The position numbers were made by a program, and so were the translations under genes. Below the pieces are notes generated by a model. It worked only from the letters and a program-made list of their open reading frames with translations. It was not told where the DNA came from and searched no databases. A stretch of 14,173 nucleotides of DNA from Bacillota bacterium. GTDB lineage: Bacteria > Bacillota > Clostridia > Oscillospirales > Acutalibacteraceae. Positions 7,540-14,173 of the stretch are shown here, one piece after another. The DNA lies in contig JAQXHB010000046.1 in assembly GCA_029007015.1 (NCBI GenBank), forward strand, positions 1 through 14,173, written 5' to 3'. The stretch's first letter is position 1; each line of letters opens with the position of its first letter.

Positions 7540-8224
7540 ACTTTTTGGTTAACTCTTTTGCAAGGAATATCTGCAACTTTTTATTTTGGTCGCACATGGC
7601 CAGAAAAATATCGCTCACCTTGTATCCGTCCGACTTTAACTGACCGATGAGCCACGCTTCATTAAGCCCCAAATCGGAGAGGTGGTCGCTCATAATTTCG
7701 CCGTCGGTGATGACCTCAATCGGGTGGGTGGCTTTGTCCACTGTCAGGTGCATGTCGCTCGGATTGGCCGGCCGCGCCTGAGACTTGGGCAGAACGCTCA
7801 GGCGTCCGTTGTTTTCGTACACCGCCGTTTCGATATCGTCGAGGTTGAAGTATCCCTGCTGACGGCACAGCATGAGCAGTTCCGACAGGTCGAGTTTTTT
7901 CTTTTTCATCATTTCGCGGTCGATTTTGCCGCCGCTCATGATGACCACCGGCGCACCCGAAATAAACTTGCGCGCGCGGGCGTGCTTGTTGGAGATATAA
8001 CTGAGCAGCACCGAAACCGACGCGTACACTATCATGGCTATGAGCGGCTTGAGCGGCTTTTCCAGTTCGGTGGCCAACTCGGCCGCTATTGAGCCGATGG
8101 TTATGCCGTTGATGTAGTCGTACAAATTCAGCTCCGATATCTGCTTGCGTCCCATAATCTGCGCCAAAATGAACAAAACGGCCACACTCAGCAAAGCCGT
8201 CAGTGCAGTAAATAAAAATTCCAT
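7538..8224 (-). CDS. DUF421 (YetF-family) membrane protein
   Basis: This 228-residue protein has the usual length and layout of the YetF/DUF421 family. A short N-terminal membrane part has hydrophobic segments at about 4-22, 37-52 and 60-77 and the family motif M-G-R-K-Q-I-S-E-L (24-32). A cytoplasmic alpha/beta domain follows with R-Q-Q-G-Y-F-N-L-D-D-I-E-T-A-V-Y-E (121-137) and N-G-R-L-S-V-L-P-K (139-147). In spore formers some relatives (SpoVA-associated or YetF/YdfS) have roles in spores or germination, but no function can be read here. AGGTGA lies 7 bases before the ATG. It follows the aldolase gene on the same strand, separated by a strong terminator, so it probably has its own weak promoter near 8245; I could not define one clearly. 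Confidence 0.88.
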   Translation of the reverse strand: MEFLFTALTALLSVAVLFILAQIMGRKQISELNLYDYINGITIGSIAAELATELEKPLKPLIAMIVYASVSVLLSYISNKHARARKFISGAPVVIMSGGKIDREMMKKKKLDLSELLMLCRQQGYFNLDDIETAVYENNGRLSVLPKSQARPANPSDMHLTVDKATHPIEVITDGEIMSDHLSDLGLNEAWLIGQLKSDGYKVSDIFLAMCDQNKKLQIFLAKELTKK

Positions 8225-8270
8225 TTCATAATCACCTGCAAATATTATTTACCGCCGCCGACCGATTATG

Positions 8271-8313
8271 AATAAAAGAAAACCGCGACCGGGAAAGTAC
8301 CCGAATCGCGGTC
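8271..8313 (-). terminator. Rho-independent terminator of the aldolase gene
   Basis: Read on the minus strand, ACCGCGA (complement of 8306-8312) pairs with TCGCGGT (complement of 8282-8288). An inner CGGG/CCCG stem closes a short loop. The stem is followed by TTTTCTTTTATT. It begins about 18 bases after the fba stop codon. Confidence 0.88.
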
Positions 8314-8330
8314 TGAATGTTCCTTGGTGA

Positions 8331-9197
8331 TTATGCCTTGCCGACAGAACCGAACAGTTCCATCTTTTCTTTAACAGTAGCCTTGATAGCCTCGAAGCCG
8401 GGTGCAAGCAACTTTCTGGGGTCGAAGCCCTTGCCCTCGAGGTCCTTGCCGGCCTCAATGTATTTGCGGGTAGCGTCGGCAAATGCCAACTGGCACTCGG
8501 TGTTAACATTGATTTTGGACACACCCAGCGAAATGGCCTTTTTAATCATGTCGGCCGGGATGCCTGTGCCGCCGTGCAGAACGAGGGGCATGTCGCCGGT
8601 GAGCTGCTGAATAGCATCGAGCGTGTCAAAACTGAGTCCGGCCCAGTTAGCGGGATACTTACCGTGAATGTTGCCGATGCCGGCCGCCAGCATGGTAACG
8701 CCCAAGTCAGCAATCATCTTGCACTCGTTGGGGTCGGCAACTTCGCCGCTGCCGATAACGCCGTCTTCTTCGCCGCCGATGGCGCCTACCTCTGCCTCCA
8801 GTGACAGGCCGAGCTTGTTGGTCAGTTCAACCAGTTCCTTGGTCTTGGCAATATTTTCGTCAATCGGGTAGTGAGAGCCGTCGAACATGACCGATGAGAA
8901 ACCGGCTTCGATGCACTTCTTGGCGCCCTCGTAACTGCCGTGGTCGAGGTGCAGGGCAACCGGAACGGTGATGCCCAACTCGTTAATCATGCCCTTGACC
9001 ATGCCGACGATGGTGGTGTAGCCGCACATGTACTTGCCCGCACCCTCGGAAACACCCAGAATAACCGGCGACTTGCACTCCTCTGCTGTCAGCAGAATAG
9101 CCTTTGTCCATTCAAGATTGTTGATGTTGAACTGACCTACGGCGTACTTGCCGGCCTTGGCCTTGTTCAGCATGTCTCTTGCGTTTACTAATGCCAT
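8331..9197 (-). CDS. fba: Class II fructose-1,6-bisphosphate aldolase
   Basis: This zinc-dependent cytoplasmic enzyme of glycolysis and gluconeogenesis interconverts fructose 1,6-bisphosphate with dihydroxyacetone phosphate and glyceraldehyde 3-phosphate. The 288 residues carry the family motifs H-L-D-H-G (83-87; catalytic D85, zinc ligand H86), S-V-M-F-D-G-S (102-108), E-A-E-V-G (134-138), G-N-I-H-G (175-179; zinc H178), L-H-G-G-T-G-I (207-213; zinc H208) and I-N-V-N-T-E (229-234), in normal order and at Bacillus-like length. The start is the ATG at 9197, 8 bases after AGGAG. An in-frame GTG three codons earlier touches the ribosome site and is rejected. It has its own promoter and terminator, so it is probably monocistronic. 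Tagatose-bisphosphate aldolases of the same family are the main alternative. Housekeeping context favours Fba. Confidence 0.95.
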   Translation of the reverse strand: MALVNARDMLNKAKAGKYAVGQFNINNLEWTKAILLTAEECKSPVILGVSEGAGKYMCGYTTIVGMVKGMINELGITVPVALHLDHGSYEGAKKCIEAGFSSVMFDGSHYPIDENIAKTKELVELTNKLGLSLEAEVGAIGGEEDGVIGSGEVADPNECKMIADLGVTMLAAGIGNIHGKYPANWAGLSFDTLDAIQQLTGDMPLVLHGGTGIPADMIKKAISLGVSKINVNTECQLAFADATRKYIEAGKDLEGKGFDPRKLLAPGFEAIKATVKEKMELFGSVGKA

Positions 9198-9227
9198 CTT
9201 TAACACTCCTAATAGTTATTTGTAATT

Positions 9228-9256
9228 ATTATACATTATTGTTTGCCAAATTACAA
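9228..9256 (-). promoter_or_regulatory. Promoter of the aldolase gene
   Basis: On the minus strand TTGTAA (9251-9256), a 17-base spacer and a perfect TATAAT (9228-9233) lie 30 bases before the fba ATG. This fits a strongly expressed glycolytic gene. Confidence 0.65.
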
Positions 9257-9269
9257 GCAACAATAACAA

Positions 9270-9830
9270 TTAACTTGATATTTGCACATGAAACTTGTCA
9301 CTGCGGTCGCGGTTGCAGTGCTTTCTGCCCAGCAGATAGAAGGGATACATAATCAGCGCTGTGATTACGATGACGGCAAGCGATGTTACCGCCATTATAG
9401 TATTGTTTTCCATCAGCGATTGGGGCGCGTATGATGTGCTTTTGATAAATGTGTAGATAAATGAAATGGGCGAGTAAAATGCCGTCCACATAAACTGCAC
9501 CAAACCCTTTACATTAAAGGAGTACAAAATGGGTACGACCGAGGCCATTGCCGATACGCCAAAAATGTAATTTACATACAGCCCGTTGTCATATTTTTTG
9601 TCATATTCGTCAAGGTAGCCGATATTCTCAATATGCCTGAGACCGAACATAAGCAAAAATATAACATACCGTGCGGCATATATAATGTAAGCGACCGTCT
9701 CGTCCTTGTGAAAATAGTAGGGGATAGCCGCCTTTAGGATAAGGTCGATTATCACGCAAATGACCGTTGCGACGCCGCCGTACAGAAGAAAAAAGCAAAA
9801 TCCGCGAAAGCACCGTGAAAACTGATTCAT
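9270..9830 (-). CDS. Unrecognised multi-pass membrane protein
   Basis: I do not recognise this 186-residue protein. It has four or five hydrophobic segments (about 11-34, 46-66, 86-104, 108-128 and 146-167), short charged loops such as H-I-E-N-I-G-Y-L-D-E-Y-D-K-K-Y-D (66-81), and a basic C-terminal tail (G-R-K-H-C-N-R-D-R, 168-176). There is no signal peptide cleavage site or catalytic motif that I can identify. GAGGTA precedes the ATG at 9830. The gene begins 34 bases after mscL with no terminator between, so it is probably the last gene of the typA-exonuclease-mscL transcript. Its base composition is visibly more AT-rich than its neighbours. It is probably real because of its ribosome site, clean membrane pattern and operon spacing. 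Confidence 0.75.
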   Translation of the reverse strand: MNQFSRCFRGFCFFLLYGGVATVICVIIDLILKAAIPYYFHKDETVAYIIYAARYVIFLLMFGLRHIENIGYLDEYDKKYDNGLYVNYIFGVSAMASVVPILYSFNVKGLVQFMWTAFYSPISFIYTFIKSTSYAPQSLMENNTIMAVTSLAVIVITALIMYPFYLLGRKHCNRDRSDKFHVQISS

Positions 9831-9864
9831 GAAAGTACCTCTAAATCAGTAAAATACGCGGCAG

Positions 9865-10374
9865 TTACTCGGTCAATTCGCTTGTGCAGTGAGGGCAACG
9901 GGTTGCCTTGATGTCAATTTCACTGCAGCAGAAGGGGCACTTCTTGACGGTCGGTGCGGCAGGAGCCGCTTCCTTGGCGTTTTTCTTGGTGCCCAGTTCG
10001 TACAGAGCGTTGATGCCCTTTACCAGCAGAAAAATGCAAAAGGCAAGGATGAGGAAGTTGATGATAGCGGTGATGAAGGAACCGTAGGCAAATACGGCTA
10101 CGCCCATTTCATCGCGCACATAACTGAGCGAGTTGAGTTTGGTCGGGTCAAGCCCATCGGTGCTGCCGAGCGGGATAAACAGATTGGAAAAGTCAGTTCC
10201 CACAAACAGGCCGAGGATGGGGTTGATGATGTCGTTGACCAGCGAGTTTACGATGGCCTGAAAGGCCGCACCGATGATTACACCGACGGCCAGGTCGATG
10301 ACGTTGCCGCGCATAATGAACTTCTTAAACTCGGCAAAAAAACCGGTGGTCTTTTTCTTGATGTCTGTTTTCAT
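9865..10374 (-). CDS. mscL: Large-conductance mechanosensitive channel MscL with C-terminal zinc ribbon
   Basis: MscL is a pentameric inner-membrane pore that opens under membrane tension to release solutes on hypo-osmotic shock. The N-terminal signature (F-K-K-F-I-M-R-G-N-V-I-D-L-A-V-G-V-I-I-G at 16-35) and TM1 (about 21-46), an outer loop, then TM2 (about 92-119) are typical. At 169 residues it is longer than the usual 120-150. After TM2 a linker rich in Ala, Lys and Pro leads to a four-cysteine module, C146-P-F-C149 and C160-P-H-C163. It stands where the usual cytoplasmic helical bundle would end. The AAGGAGG site lies 7 bases before the ATG and abuts the stop codon of the upstream exonuclease gene, so translation is likely coupled. 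Channel identity is certain. The metal-binding role of the tail is inferred. Confidence 0.96.
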   Translation of the reverse strand: MKTDIKKKTTGFFAEFKKFIMRGNVIDLAVGVIIGAAFQAIVNSLVNDIINPILGLFVGTDFSNLFIPLGSTDGLDPTKLNSLSYVRDEMGVAVFAYGSFITAIINFLILAFCIFLLVKGINALYELGTKKNAKEAAPAAPTVKKCPFCCSEIDIKATRCPHCTSELTE

Positions 10375-10386
10375 ATTTTTTCCTCC

Positions 10387-11307
10387 TTAATTTATATGAG
10401 CGGCAGATTTTGTGCCGCCAACATCCAGCTCACTTCGCTTATCGCCCGCTGCCGCTTCAGCGGCACGCTCGGCGTCGGCGGTGCAAATACGCTTGCTGAC
10501 TATGACGCTGTCGTAGGTTTTCTTGAACCGCACACGACCGTTAAAGCGGCGTTTGCACTGTGGACAGGCAAAGTCCGCCCGCAAAAAGTTGTTGCGCACC
10601 GACCATTTGGCCACGCGCTTGGCCGGTGCGCCGCACACATCGCAGTTGAAACGCAACTGCGTGCGCTCAATGGCGGGGTTGTGCAGGTCGGTGATGTAGT
10701 AAGGTTTAAAGTTGAGCCTCTCGTAGTAGTCCGGCCGTGTCGTGTCGCAGATATACCGCTTTAGTTCGCCCTCATCGAAATACTTACGCAGCAGTGCGGC
10801 GCACACCAGACAGTCGCCCAGCGCGCGGTGAGCGGCAATCTCGTCAAAACTGACACCGCCTAATTCGGCCGCCGCCGACAGCGAAATCTGGTTGCCGTCA
10901 ATCTTCATACGGCGCTGTATGAATTTTTGCAGGTCGGCGTACTTCTCAAGCATAGGTATGGTGTTGAGTCTCATAAAACTCTTGATATTGTCGAGCAGCA
11001 CATATATATCTGTATTGCTCCATGTGAGCGTCAAGTGGTCGCTGCCGACAAATTCGGCGTAATCGCTGAGCACCTTTTCAAGCCGCTCGCCGCCGCGCAT
11101 ATCATCGTTGGTGATGTGGGTAAGCCCCTTTGTGCGCGAGGCCAGCCGCTTGGTCAGTCGGGAGCGTACAAATGCCTGAAACCGTCCGATTTCGCGCAGA
11201 CTGCTGTCAAGTTTGACGGCGCCTATCTCTATAATCTCGTTGATGAAGCGCCCGTGCACCTTGCTGTATGCACTGTTCCACTCCATATCAAGTATGATAT
11301 AGTTCAT
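10387..11307 (-). CDS. DEDDh 3'-5' exonuclease with C-terminal zinc ribbon
   Basis: This 306-residue protein belongs to the DnaQ/RNase T-like superfamily, cytoplasmic two-metal nucleases that trim DNA or RNA 3' ends. The five acidic/His residues fall in order: D7-x-E9 in L-D-M-E-W (6-10), D100 in T-W-S-N-T-D (95-100), H160 and D165 in A-A-H-R-A-L-G-D (158-165). It resembles KapD-type stand-alone exonucleases more than polymerase proofreading subunits. After about residue 190 comes a four-cysteine module (C222-x2-C225, C248-x2-C251), then a basic stretch and an Ala/Glu/Lys-rich tail. GGAG lies upstream of the ATG. The gene is 22 bases after typA and 12 bases before mscL, all on one strand. The substrate (RNA or DNA) is not determinable from sequence. 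Confidence 0.88.
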   Translation of the reverse strand: MNYIILDMEWNSAYSKVHGRFINEIIEIGAVKLDSSLREIGRFQAFVRSRLTKRLASRTKGLTHITNDDMRGGERLEKVLSDYAEFVGSDHLTLTWSNTDIYVLLDNIKSFMRLNTIPMLEKYADLQKFIQRRMKIDGNQISLSAAAELGGVSFDEIAAHRALGDCLVCAALLRKYFDEGELKRYICDTTRPDYYERLNFKPYYITDLHNPAIERTQLRFNCDVCGAPAKRVAKWSVRNNFLRADFACPQCKRRFNGRVRFKKTYDSVIVSKRICTADAERAAEAAAGDKRSELDVGGTKSAAHIN

Positions 11308-11329
11308 TGACTTTCTCCGCTTCTGTTAA

Positions 11330-13147
11330 TTATACGCGTTTGCTTTGCTGCTTCATGCGCTGCTCTTTAGATAGTATCATCTTGCGCAGGCGAATCGACT
11401 GGGGCGTGATTTCCACCAGTTCGTCTTCCTTAATAAACTCCAGCGATTGCTCCAGACTGAGTATGCTCGGCGGAGTCAACTTGAGCGCGTCATCGCTGCC
11501 TGAGGCGCGGGTGTTGGTCATATGCTTTTTCTTGCAGACATTGCAGACAATGTCGTCGCCCTTCGGATTTTCTCCGACAATCATGCCCTCGTAAACCGGC
11601 ACGCCGGCACCCACAAAGAGGCGTCCGCGCTCCTGAGTGTTGAACAGTCCGTACGCAGTCGTCTCGCCGGCTTCGTGCACAACGATAGAGCCGCAGTCGC
11701 GGCCGGGAATTTCACCTTTAAAAGGCTCGTATCCGTCAAAAACATGGTTCATGATGCCGTTGCCGTTGGTGTCGGTCAAAAACTGCGAGCGGTAGCCCAT
11801 CAGACTGCGCGACGGTATGCGGAACTCGATGTGCGTTGAGCCGCCCTCGCGTGTGCCCATGTTGATTAGTTCGGCTTTGCGCGCGCCCAATTTCTCAATG
11901 ACCGCACCGACATAGTTTTCCGGCACTTCAATCATCAGCAGTTCCATCGGCTCCATTTTCACGCCGTCATGATAGGTGTAGATAACCTGCGGACGCGATA
12001 CCTGAAATTCGTAGCCCTGACGGCGCATGGTCTCTATGAGTATGGACAGATGTAATTCGCCGCGGCCCGATACCTTGAATGTGTCGGCCGAGTCGGTTTC
12101 CTCTACCTTCATGCTGATGTTGGTCTCGACCTCTTTAAACAAACGGTCGCGCAGATTGCGTGATGTGACAAATTTGCCCTCCTGACCGGCAAAGGGTGAG
12201 TTGTTGACCATAAAGTTCATGCTGATGGTCGGCTCGTCAATCTTGATGAAGGGCAGAGGCTCAATGTGTTCGGGGTCGCAAACTGTCTCTCCGATGTTGA
12301 TGTCGCTCAGGCCGGCAACAGATACGAGGTCGCCCACCGTGGCCGAGTCGCATTCGGCGCGGCCGAGGCCCTCAAACTGGTACATGCGTGTTATCTTAAC
12401 ATTGGTGGATGTGCCGTCGGAGTGGCATAAAACGGCATTTTGACCCAGACGAAGGGTGCCTCTCTCAACGCGGCCGACGCCTATGCGGCCGAGATAGGTG
12501 TCATAGTCAATATTTGAAAAGAGCACCTGAAGCGGCTTGTCCGGCTCACCGACCGGCGCCGGCGCATGCTCAATTATGGCGTCAAGCAGGGGGCGCATGT
12601 CGCCCTCACGCGCGTTTTTGTCGAGCGAAGCGTAGCCGTCGCGCGCTGACGCATATACAACCGGAAACTCAAGTTGGTCGTCGTCGGCGCCCAGTTCGAT
12701 GAACAAATCGAGCACTTCATCAACCACTTCGTCAGGGCGCGCCATCGGACGGTCGATTTTATTTATAACCACAATCGGCTTTTTGCCCAGCGCCAGTGCC
12801 TTTTTCAGTACAAAACGGGTCTGCGGCATGCAGCCCTCAAATGCGTCGACCAGCAGCAGTACCGCGTCGACCATCATCAAAATGCGCTCCACCTCGCCGC
12901 CGAAGTCGGCGTGTCCGGGCGTGTCGACGATGTTGATTTTGATGTCTTTATATGTCAGGCTGGTGTTTTTCGAGAGTATTGTTATTCCGCGCTCACGCTC
13001 CAGGTCGCCCGAGTCCATGACCCTCTCTGCAACCTGTTCGTTCTGACGAAAAGTACCGCTTTGCTTGAGCAATTTGTCAACCAGAGTGGTTTTGCCGTGG
13101 TCAACATGGGCGATAATTGCAATATTTCTCAAATCTTCTCTTTTCAT
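11330..13147 (-). CDS. typA: Ribosome-associated translational GTPase TypA/BipA
   Basis: TypA/BipA is an EF-G-like GTPase that binds 70S ribosomes and supports 50S assembly and growth under cold or stress. The 605 residues match the family length and start with the G1 loop A-H-V-D-H-G-K-T (13-20). They continue with R-G-I-T-I (53-57), D-T-P-G-H (75-79), N-K-I-D (129-132) and S-A-R (167-169). EF-G-like domains II, III and V and the BipA-specific C-terminal domain follow, ending in a basic Lys/Arg tail. The ATG at 13147 has AAAGGAT about 12 bases upstream, a longer spacing than its neighbours, and no better start is visible. It heads an apparent operon with the exonuclease, mscL and a membrane protein, and faces away from the rRNA operon. 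Confidence 0.97.
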   Translation of the reverse strand: MKREDLRNIAIIAHVDHGKTTLVDKLLKQSGTFRQNEQVAERVMDSGDLERERGITILSKNTSLTYKDIKINIVDTPGHADFGGEVERILMMVDAVLLLVDAFEGCMPQTRFVLKKALALGKKPIVVINKIDRPMARPDEVVDEVLDLFIELGADDDQLEFPVVYASARDGYASLDKNAREGDMRPLLDAIIEHAPAPVGEPDKPLQVLFSNIDYDTYLGRIGVGRVERGTLRLGQNAVLCHSDGTSTNVKITRMYQFEGLGRAECDSATVGDLVSVAGLSDINIGETVCDPEHIEPLPFIKIDEPTISMNFMVNNSPFAGQEGKFVTSRNLRDRLFKEVETNISMKVEETDSADTFKVSGRGELHLSILIETMRRQGYEFQVSRPQVIYTYHDGVKMEPMELLMIEVPENYVGAVIEKLGARKAELINMGTREGGSTHIEFRIPSRSLMGYRSQFLTDTNGNGIMNHVFDGYEPFKGEIPGRDCGSIVVHEAGETTAYGLFNTQERGRLFVGAGVPVYEGMIVGENPKGDDIVCNVCKKKHMTNTRASGSDDALKLTPPSILSLEQSLEFIKEDELVEITPQSIRLRKMILSKEQRMKQQSKRV

Positions 13148-13187
13148 ATAACTTACAGCATCCTTTACACATTTTTCAAACCAAATA

Positions 13188-13216
13188 ATTATATCATATC
13201 AAACCTGATTATTCAA
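13188..13216 (-). promoter_or_regulatory. Promoter of the typA operon
   Basis: On the minus strand TTGAAT (13211-13216), a 17-base spacer and TATAAT (13188-13193) are preceded by TGA, an extended -10. Transcription would start near 13181, about 35 bases before the typA ATG. Confidence 0.7.
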
Positions 13217-13480
13217 TGCCCAATGTGACCAATTCAGCGCCTTTCTTACATTATAATATATAAATAATATATAATTTGCTCAATCAAACGCACGACCGTC
13301 AACTCGAATTTTTAAAAAATGTTGTAATGTATATTTTGGATAAAATATGGTAATAATACCGGTCGGATGGCAAACTTGGGCGAAAGAGAGGCTTTTATTG
13401 TGCAATTTGCTGTAAATTTTTCTTAAATTTGAAAATAAAATAGAAAATGTAAAAAAGCCAAAAAAATGCGAAAAAAAGTG
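13217..13480. other. Noncoding AT-rich region between typA and the rRNA promoter
   Basis: There is no credible gene here. At 13250-13275 there is an almost pure A/T, near-palindromic tract. From 13432 to 13477 there is a series of A-tracts (listed under the rRNA promoter). A weak minus-strand pair, TTGATT (13282-13287) and TTTATA (13259-13264), could be a second typA promoter but is not convincing. Confidence 0.5.
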
Positions 13481-13509
13481 TTGACAAGGGGAAATGGTTG
13501 TGGTATTAT
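13432..13509 (+). promoter_or_regulatory. rRNA operon promoter with upstream phased A-tracts
   Basis: A consensus TTGACA -35 (13481-13486), a 17-base spacer and a TATTAT -10 (13504-13509) are preceded by TGG. An overlapping TATAAT (13507-13512) would need a 20-base spacer. Directly upstream, A-tracts at 13444-13447, 13451-13456, 13460-13466 and 13471-13477 have centres about 8-11 bases apart. This is the form of an UP element or intrinsically curved DNA that boosts rRNA promoters. Transcription should start near 13517. Confidence 0.85.
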
Positions 13510-13516
13510 AATCAGG

Positions 13517-13708
13517 CGCCCGACAAAAGGGCGAGGACAAAGGACCTTGAAAATTAAACAACGAGAAAGACGGACCCAAAATTATTTGAGTACGAAAGTA
13601 ACTTTTACAAAAAGGTTATTCGGACAAAAAAGCTAACGCAAGTTAGCGTTTTAAGAATGAGCGATTTAAAGCTCTAAGAATGATTTTAAGCGAGAGCTTG
13701 AGATACAA
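13517..13708 (+). other. 16S rRNA leader (boxA-like element and hairpins)
   Basis: The roughly 190-base transcribed leader begins with a CGCCC/GGGCG hairpin (13517-13533). A boxA-like stretch, G-A-C-C-T-T-G-A-A-A-A-T-T-A-A-A-C-A (13543-13560), resembles antitermination elements of Firmicute rRNA operons. Further hairpins are AACTTTT/AAAAGGTT (13600-13617), GCTAAC/GTTAGC with a GCAA loop (13632-13647), GAGC/GCTC (13659-13674) and AAGC/GCTT with a GAGA loop (13688-13699). A 9-base direct repeat TAAGAATGA occurs at 13652-13660 and 13675-13683. The sequence next to the gene would normally pair with the 16S trailer to form the RNase III processing stem; the trailer is outside the window. Confidence 0.65.

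Positions 13709-14173
<465 letters not shown>

Noticed and set aside
9198..9206. GTG start three codons upstream for the aldolase
   Set aside because: It directly abuts the AGGAG site, leaving no spacer, whereas the ATG at 9197 is correctly spaced.
9889..10764. Long plus-strand open frame (291 codons) opposite mscL and the exonuclease
   Set aside because: It lies antisense to two confidently identified genes, has no recognisable domain or ribosome site, and arises from their GC-rich codon use.
13300..13430. A second rRNA promoter upstream of the main one
   Set aside because: TTGTAA- and TTGGAT-like words occur, but none has a -10 at 16-18 bases. Only the TTGACA promoter at 13481 is convincing.
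13280..13579. Minus-strand open frame of 99 codons covering the rRNA promoter
   Set aside because: It runs through the TTGACA/TATTAT promoter and A-tracts of the 16S operon. Its Phe/Ser/Leu-rich translation reflects the A-tracts.

Overview
The window looks like a chromosomal segment from a strictly anaerobic Firmicute of the class Clostridia, most likely the order Oscillospirales. The partial 16S rRNA at the right end has the wording of that group, judged by eye only. The protein set agrees: a flavodiiron protein with rubredoxin modules, a clostridial-type ABC exporter pair, class II aldolase, UPF0291/YnzC and DUF421/YetF. Coding DNA is moderately GC-rich, intergenic DNA is AT-rich, and most genes have clear AGGAG-type ribosome binding sites. 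I see no insertion sequence, phage gene, CRISPR array or tRNA.

Left part (1-2240): a minus-strand pair encodes a 596-residue flavodiiron protein fused to flavin reductase and rubredoxin modules, followed 21 bases later by a separate rubredoxin that runs off the left edge. This is an O2/NO detoxification unit. A divergent intergenic region of about 300 bp holds an extended -10 promoter for that pair. It also holds two tandem promoters and an 18-bp inverted repeat facing the ABC genes.

ABC exporter (2241-5914, plus): two half-transporters overlap by 4 bases. The first has degenerate catalytic residues (Asp for Glu, Gln for the switch His). The second has canonical ones but an LSQGQ signature. 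Together they form a heterodimeric exporter with one degenerate ATP site. A rho-independent terminator follows.

rRNA methyltransferase unit (5986-7539, plus): a promoter, an RlmI-family methyltransferase starting at TTG, and a UPF0291/YnzC protein, ended by a hairpin shared with the convergent DUF421 gene.

Minus-strand block (7538-13147): DUF421 membrane protein; class II fructose-bisphosphate aldolase with its own promoter and strong terminator; then a tight run transcribed typA -> DEDDh exonuclease -> mscL -> unknown membrane protein. Both the exonuclease and MscL carry a C-terminal four-cysteine zinc-ribbon module.

Right end (13148-14173): about 560 bp between typA and the 16S gene holds the typA promoter (minus) and a strong rRNA promoter preceded by helically phased A-tracts. 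A structured leader with a boxA-like element and a terminator-like hairpin follows. The first ~465 nt of a 16S rRNA gene close the window. Apart from these unusual domain combinations and leader structures, the region looks like ordinary housekeeping chromosome. I found no convincing new multi-gene system.
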